In this document: one piece after another, positions 12,357 through 14,989 of the stretch
Layout: the number at the start of each line of letters is the position of its first letter
Numbering within the stretch: position 1 is the first letter of the stretch
NCBI GenBank assembly: GCA_964542475.1
Contig: CAZIUL010000085.1
Span: forward strand, 1 to 14,989
DNA from: CAZIUL01 sp964542475
Lineage (GTDB): Bacteria; Planctomycetota; B15-G4; CAYZWU01
Length of the DNA stretch: 14,989 bases
Direction: 5' to 3'
The notes under the pieces: generated by a model
Told to the model about the DNA's origin: nothing
Database searches by the model: none
The model's input: the letters and a program-made list of their open reading frames with translations, nothing else
Translations under genes and position numbers: made by a program

Positions 12357-14567
12357 TCAACGCTCTTTTTGTTCGATAACCAACGAACTCCCGTTTACAT
12401 CGGTTATGCGCAGGCTGACAGCCCAATCGCCGCCGCCGTTCAAGACCTTGAGGAGGATCGTGTTCCACCCCGCTTTCAGATGCACATCTACGGAGTCGGC
12501 ATCCGCGCTCCAGCCGCGCCCACCTTCCCACGAATGCACCAGCTCTCGGTTCAGCCAGCAGAAAACGTCGTCGTCGCTTCCGATCTTGAAGCATCCGTCT
12601 ACAGCTTTTTCGCAGCGAACCTCGGCATAGGCGTAAATCCCGCAGTTCTCTTTCTGTTCCACGACCTGTACGAGGTCGAGCTTCCCCTCCACCTGTTTCA
12701 GGCGGTGGTATCTCCAATCGTAGCTTTCGCCCTTGTGCTCGACAGTCTCCTCCAGATCGACCGGGCTGTCCACGGGAACCGGATCGTTCGTTATAAGCTC
12801 GTCCCGTCCGGAGAAAGGCCCGAGAAGCCAGAAACGCGAGAGGCAGCCTTTGCGCACCGGAACATCCACTTCGATGCCCAGCTCTTTCTCCAGTTTGTTT
12901 GCCGCGTCCTGCACCGCCTTTGGGTCGTTGCCGAGCTTCACGACCTCTTTGAGCAAAGCCGCGCCTTCCTCGTTCTGCCCGCTCCTGGCAAGCTCGACAG
13001 CCAGCGGCGCGAGCGCCCGGGTTGCAGCTTTTTTCAACCCGTTGTTCTCGTCCCGAAGGTATTTTCGCAACGCGGTAATGGCCAAGGGGCCGCCTGTTTC
13101 TCCGAGCCCGGCGATCGCCCTTGTCTTCAGGGAATCCTGCTCAGCCATATCCAGCGATTCCAGCAGGATCAGGCGCGCCCTGTTCTTGTCCTTTGCAACG
13201 GCTGCCATCCCCTCGCCGATCCGGATATATGCCGAAAGCGCGGCTGCTTTTTCCTCGGGCCTGCCCTCCCTGCCGAGCTGAACCAGCCTCGCCATGTTGC
13301 CCTGTTCACTAACCTGAAGCGGTTCCAGCGCTTCGAGAGCAGCAACAACCACATCCTCGCTGCTGTCGTGTGTTTCATCGAGAAAACAGCCTGCGAGCGA
13401 TCTATCCTCCCGCTCGCCGAGGGCGTTCAGTATGAGCACCTTCTCTTCCGAAGGAGCTTTTTTCATGGCCTCGATTATTGTCTTTGTGGCGGCGCGCGCG
13501 GCCCTGTCGTTCCGCGCACCGAGAGCATGGATCAGGTGCGCGCGTGTCCGCCCGCTTGTTTCCGCCGCGGCTTTTGCCAGCGCGAGCGTGCTTTTTTCAC
13601 CCTGTATCGAAGCGAGCGCACCCACTGCCGATCCGGTTATTTCCGTGTACCCGTTTTCGAGGATGACCTTCTCGAGAAACGAAACCGCCTCCTTTCCCTT
13701 CACGTTCACCAGCCCCCAGAGGCCTGCGCAGCGCAGGTGTGCGCGTGCTGTCCGGCGCTCGAACATCTCGTTGAACATGGCCTGTGCAATGTCGCGCTTT
13801 CCGGTTTTCAAAAAGGTTTCTGCCAGCTCCAGGTATGCGTGTTCCGCGCGCGTACTCGACTCCCCCGGGCCCAGGACCATGATCTGCCGCAGCACGGACG
13901 CCGATTTCGAAACAGCTATCTTTCCGAGCCCGTCGATCGCAGCCTCCCTCACGGACCGGTCCTTGTCCCTGGCAAGGCTCGTTATCATATCCGCTGACTC
14001 GATATCACCTCTGCCGGCAAGAGCGTTGATCAGGGCCGGTTTCGTGCCTGCCGGAGCGACAGGCAGCGCCGATCTCATCGCTATCAGCGATGCTTCTCCG
14101 GGAATTCGCGAGAGCGCCCAGGCCGCCATTTCGCCTGTCTCGGGATCGCTGCGAATGAGCCTTGCGAGCTCTGGCGCTTCCCCGTCCCCGCCGGTGAACG
14201 ATACCAGCCGCAGAAGCCGGCGTCTTGTTTTTACAGGCCACGGCCCGGAAACCTCTTCGAGCAGCGCTGCCGCCACATTTGCGCGCTCGCTGTTTTTGCC
14301 CGGAGCTGAGGCATCGTGTGCAAGCGCCTCGAGCGCCGCGCGCGCTGTTGTTGCTTTGGCGTGATCGTCACCGGCCATGAGTGCCACAAGCGGCTTGACC
14401 GCGCTTGCGCCAAAATCCGCCTTTTCGTGCAAAGCGCTCTGGCGGACGGCTTCATCATCGCTGGAGAGCCCGTTAATGTGATCGTCCAGGCTCTGGCACT
14501 GGCCGAAGCAGATGATGAACGAGATGCCTGTTACAAGGGGCAATGCGCGGCGTATTGTTCTCGCCAT
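12357..14567 (-). CDS. Secreted HEAT-repeat protein with C-terminal PA14-like module
   Basis: 736 residues. A basic N-terminus and hydrophobic stretch (RRALPLVTGISFIICFG, 6-22) act as a signal peptide. The Cys at 24 lacks a proper lipobox, so lipidation is doubtful. Residues about 30-565 are an all-helical solenoid of HEAT/PBS-lyase-like repeats, clearest at 192-216 (ADMITSLARDKDRSVREAAIDGLGK) and 482-520 (TRAIAGLGETGG...LRKYLRDENNGLKKAATRALAPLA). Residues 578-722 are a beta-sandwich of the kind found in the toroid protein at 8702 (FWLLGPFSG, FKIGSDDDVFCWLN, WNTILLKVLNGGGDWAVSLRI). GGGAG about 9 nt upstream supports ATG 14567. A protein-binding platform outside the cytoplasm is likely; the partner is unknown. 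An open frame of 542 codons on the opposite strand is a shadow of its GC-rich codon use. Confidence 0.86.
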   Translation of the reverse strand: MARTIRRALPLVTGISFIICFGQCQSLDDHINGLSSDDEAVRQSALHEKADFGASAVKPLVALMAGDDHAKATTARAALEALAHDASAPGKNSERANVAAALLEEVSGPWPVKTRRRLLRLVSFTGGDGEAPELARLIRSDPETGEMAAWALSRIPGEASLIAMRSALPVAPAGTKPALINALAGRGDIESADMITSLARDKDRSVREAAIDGLGKIAVSKSASVLRQIMVLGPGESSTRAEHAYLELAETFLKTGKRDIAQAMFNEMFERRTARAHLRCAGLWGLVNVKGKEAVSFLEKVILENGYTEITGSAVGALASIQGEKSTLALAKAAAETSGRTRAHLIHALGARNDRAARAATKTIIEAMKKAPSEEKVLILNALGEREDRSLAGCFLDETHDSSEDVVVAALEALEPLQVSEQGNMARLVQLGREGRPEEKAAALSAYIRIGEGMAAVAKDKNRARLILLESLDMAEQDSLKTRAIAGLGETGGPLAITALRKYLRDENNGLKKAATRALAPLAVELARSGQNEEGAALLKEVVKLGNDPKAVQDAANKLEKELGIEVDVPVRKGCLSRFWLLGPFSGRDELITNDPVPVDSPVDLEETVEHKGESYDWRYHRLKQVEGKLDLVQVVEQKENCGIYAYAEVRCEKAVDGCFKIGSDDDVFCWLNRELVHSWEGGRGWSADADSVDVHLKAGWNTILLKVLNGGGDWAVSLRITDVNGSSLVIEQKER

Positions 14568-14621
14568 TTTGTTTTTCTCCCTTTGTTTCTTATACGAGTA
14601 CAGGTTCTTTCCAGAATACCC

Positions 14622-14656
14622 TCAACGATTCCGATTCCGGTATCGATTTCGATTAC
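14622..14656. repeat. Degenerate CGATTC hexamer repeat
   Basis: About five hexamer-like units (CGATTC, CGATTC, CGGTAT, CGATTT, CGATTA) run directly into the first hairpin of the right-hand REP array. A shorter hint of the same motif (TTCGATCCCGATCACGG) precedes the left array near 10901. Confidence 0.55.
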
Positions 14657-14989
14657 GGCGCCGACGGAGCGGCGCCCTCCATTGTCCAACCGGCGCATAC
14701 CGTTTCTTCTGGAGGGCGGCAGTCCCTTGCCGCCTCTTCTCTTCCGGCGCCGACGAAGCGGCGCCCTCCATTGTCCAGCCGGTGCACACCGTTTCCGCTG
14801 GAGGGCGGCACTCTGTTGCCGCCTCTTCTCTTCCGGCGCCGACGGAGCGGCGCCCTCCATTGTCCAGCCGGTGCACACCGTTTCCGCTGGAGGGCGGCAC
14901 TCTGTTGCCGCCTCTTCTCTTCCGGCGCCGACGAAGCGGCGCCCTCCATTGTTCAGCCGGTGCACACCGTTTCCGCTGGAGGGCGGCAC
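14657..14989. repeat. Tandem array of paired inverted REP hairpins, 89-bp period, cut by window end
   Basis: B hairpins begin at 14657, 14746, 14835 and 14924, an exact 89-bp period. A hairpins lie at 14715-14734, 14804-14823, 14893-14912 and 14982 onward (incomplete). B loops alternate ACGGAG, ACGAAG, ACGGAG, ACGAAG, suggesting growth by a two-unit duplication. The first A loop is GTCCCT instead of CTCTGT with the stem unchanged. The spacer between B and A differs from that of the left array (CCGGTGCACACCG in place of GCGGCGCATATTC). The array lies upstream of the HEAT gene, and the end of this array is outside the window. Confidence 0.9.

Noticed and set aside
12369..13997. 542-codon plus-strand ORF opposite the HEAT gene
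   Set aside because: Antisense shadow of a GC-rich coding region. No domain pattern, and the minus-strand frame has a signal peptide and recognisable repeats.
14531..14989. Three minus-strand ORFs at the right edge with MEGAAPSAPE-type repeats
   Set aside because: Translations of the 89-bp REP array in three frames. They run into the start of the HEAT gene and have no independent support.
10925..14989. CRISPR array
   Set aside because: The repeated units contain hairpins and spacers that are both repeated. There are no unique spacers of constant length and no cas genes.
10925..14989. CCTCCA tails of REP hairpins as anti-Shine-Dalgarno decoys
   Set aside because: CCTCC matches the 16S rRNA 3' end, but the same bases are explained as the complement of the GGAG foot typical of REP elements. 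No start codon or transcript evidence supports a decoy role.

Overview
The window looks like chromosomal DNA from a fairly GC-rich, Gram-negative-type bacterium. Two secreted proteins pair a repeat scaffold (a terpene-cyclase-like toroid, a HEAT solenoid) with an identical kind of 'LLGPF...GSDD' beta-sandwich module. I associate that architecture with environmental lineages of the Planctomycetota/Lentisphaerota/Hydrogenedentota/Sumerlaeota type. This placement is inference, because no rRNA or other marker gene is present. The first ~650 bases are clearly poorer in GC (roughly 38-45% in lines I counted) than the azgA-like gene that follows (about 65% in one line counted).

Layout, left to right: the 3' end of a small protein gene (1-306); a terminator and a 167-nt perfectly centred hairpin element (711-877); an AzgA/PbuG-type purine permease (+, 924-2336); a convergent TrmJ-type tRNA 2'-O-methyltransferase with a TTG start (-, 2347-3084); a second, unrelated 172-nt hairpin element (3156-3327); a secreted protein with a degenerate gluzincin-like protease core (+, 3391-5340); a GTAG-type REP cluster that supplies the stop codons of both flanking convergent genes (5337-5407); a two-gene minus-strand operon of a membrane-anchored protein with six CnaB/carboxypeptidase-regulatory-like repeats (6335-8314) and a site-2 protease (5404-6297); a secreted alpha/alpha-toroid plus PA14-like protein (+, 8702-10852); a tandem REP array of 108-bp period (10925-11278); a glucuronokinase-like GHMP kinase (-, 11295-12287); a single REP hairpin (12316-12340); a secreted HEAT-repeat plus PA14-like protein (-, 12357-14567); and a second tandem REP array of 89-bp period running off the right edge.

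Functionally the window mixes housekeeping (purine uptake, tRNA modification, sugar-acid phosphorylation) with four large envelope or exported proteins of unknown function and one intramembrane protease. The most unusual material is in the non-coding DNA. At least four classes of palindromic or short tandem repeat sit in nearly every larger gap. The GGAG-type REP hairpins occur as two stem variants that differ by compensatory base-pair swaps while sharing the same loop, which indicates selection or copying at the level of a folded strand. No CRISPR array, rRNA, tRNA, transposase or known defence system is visible.
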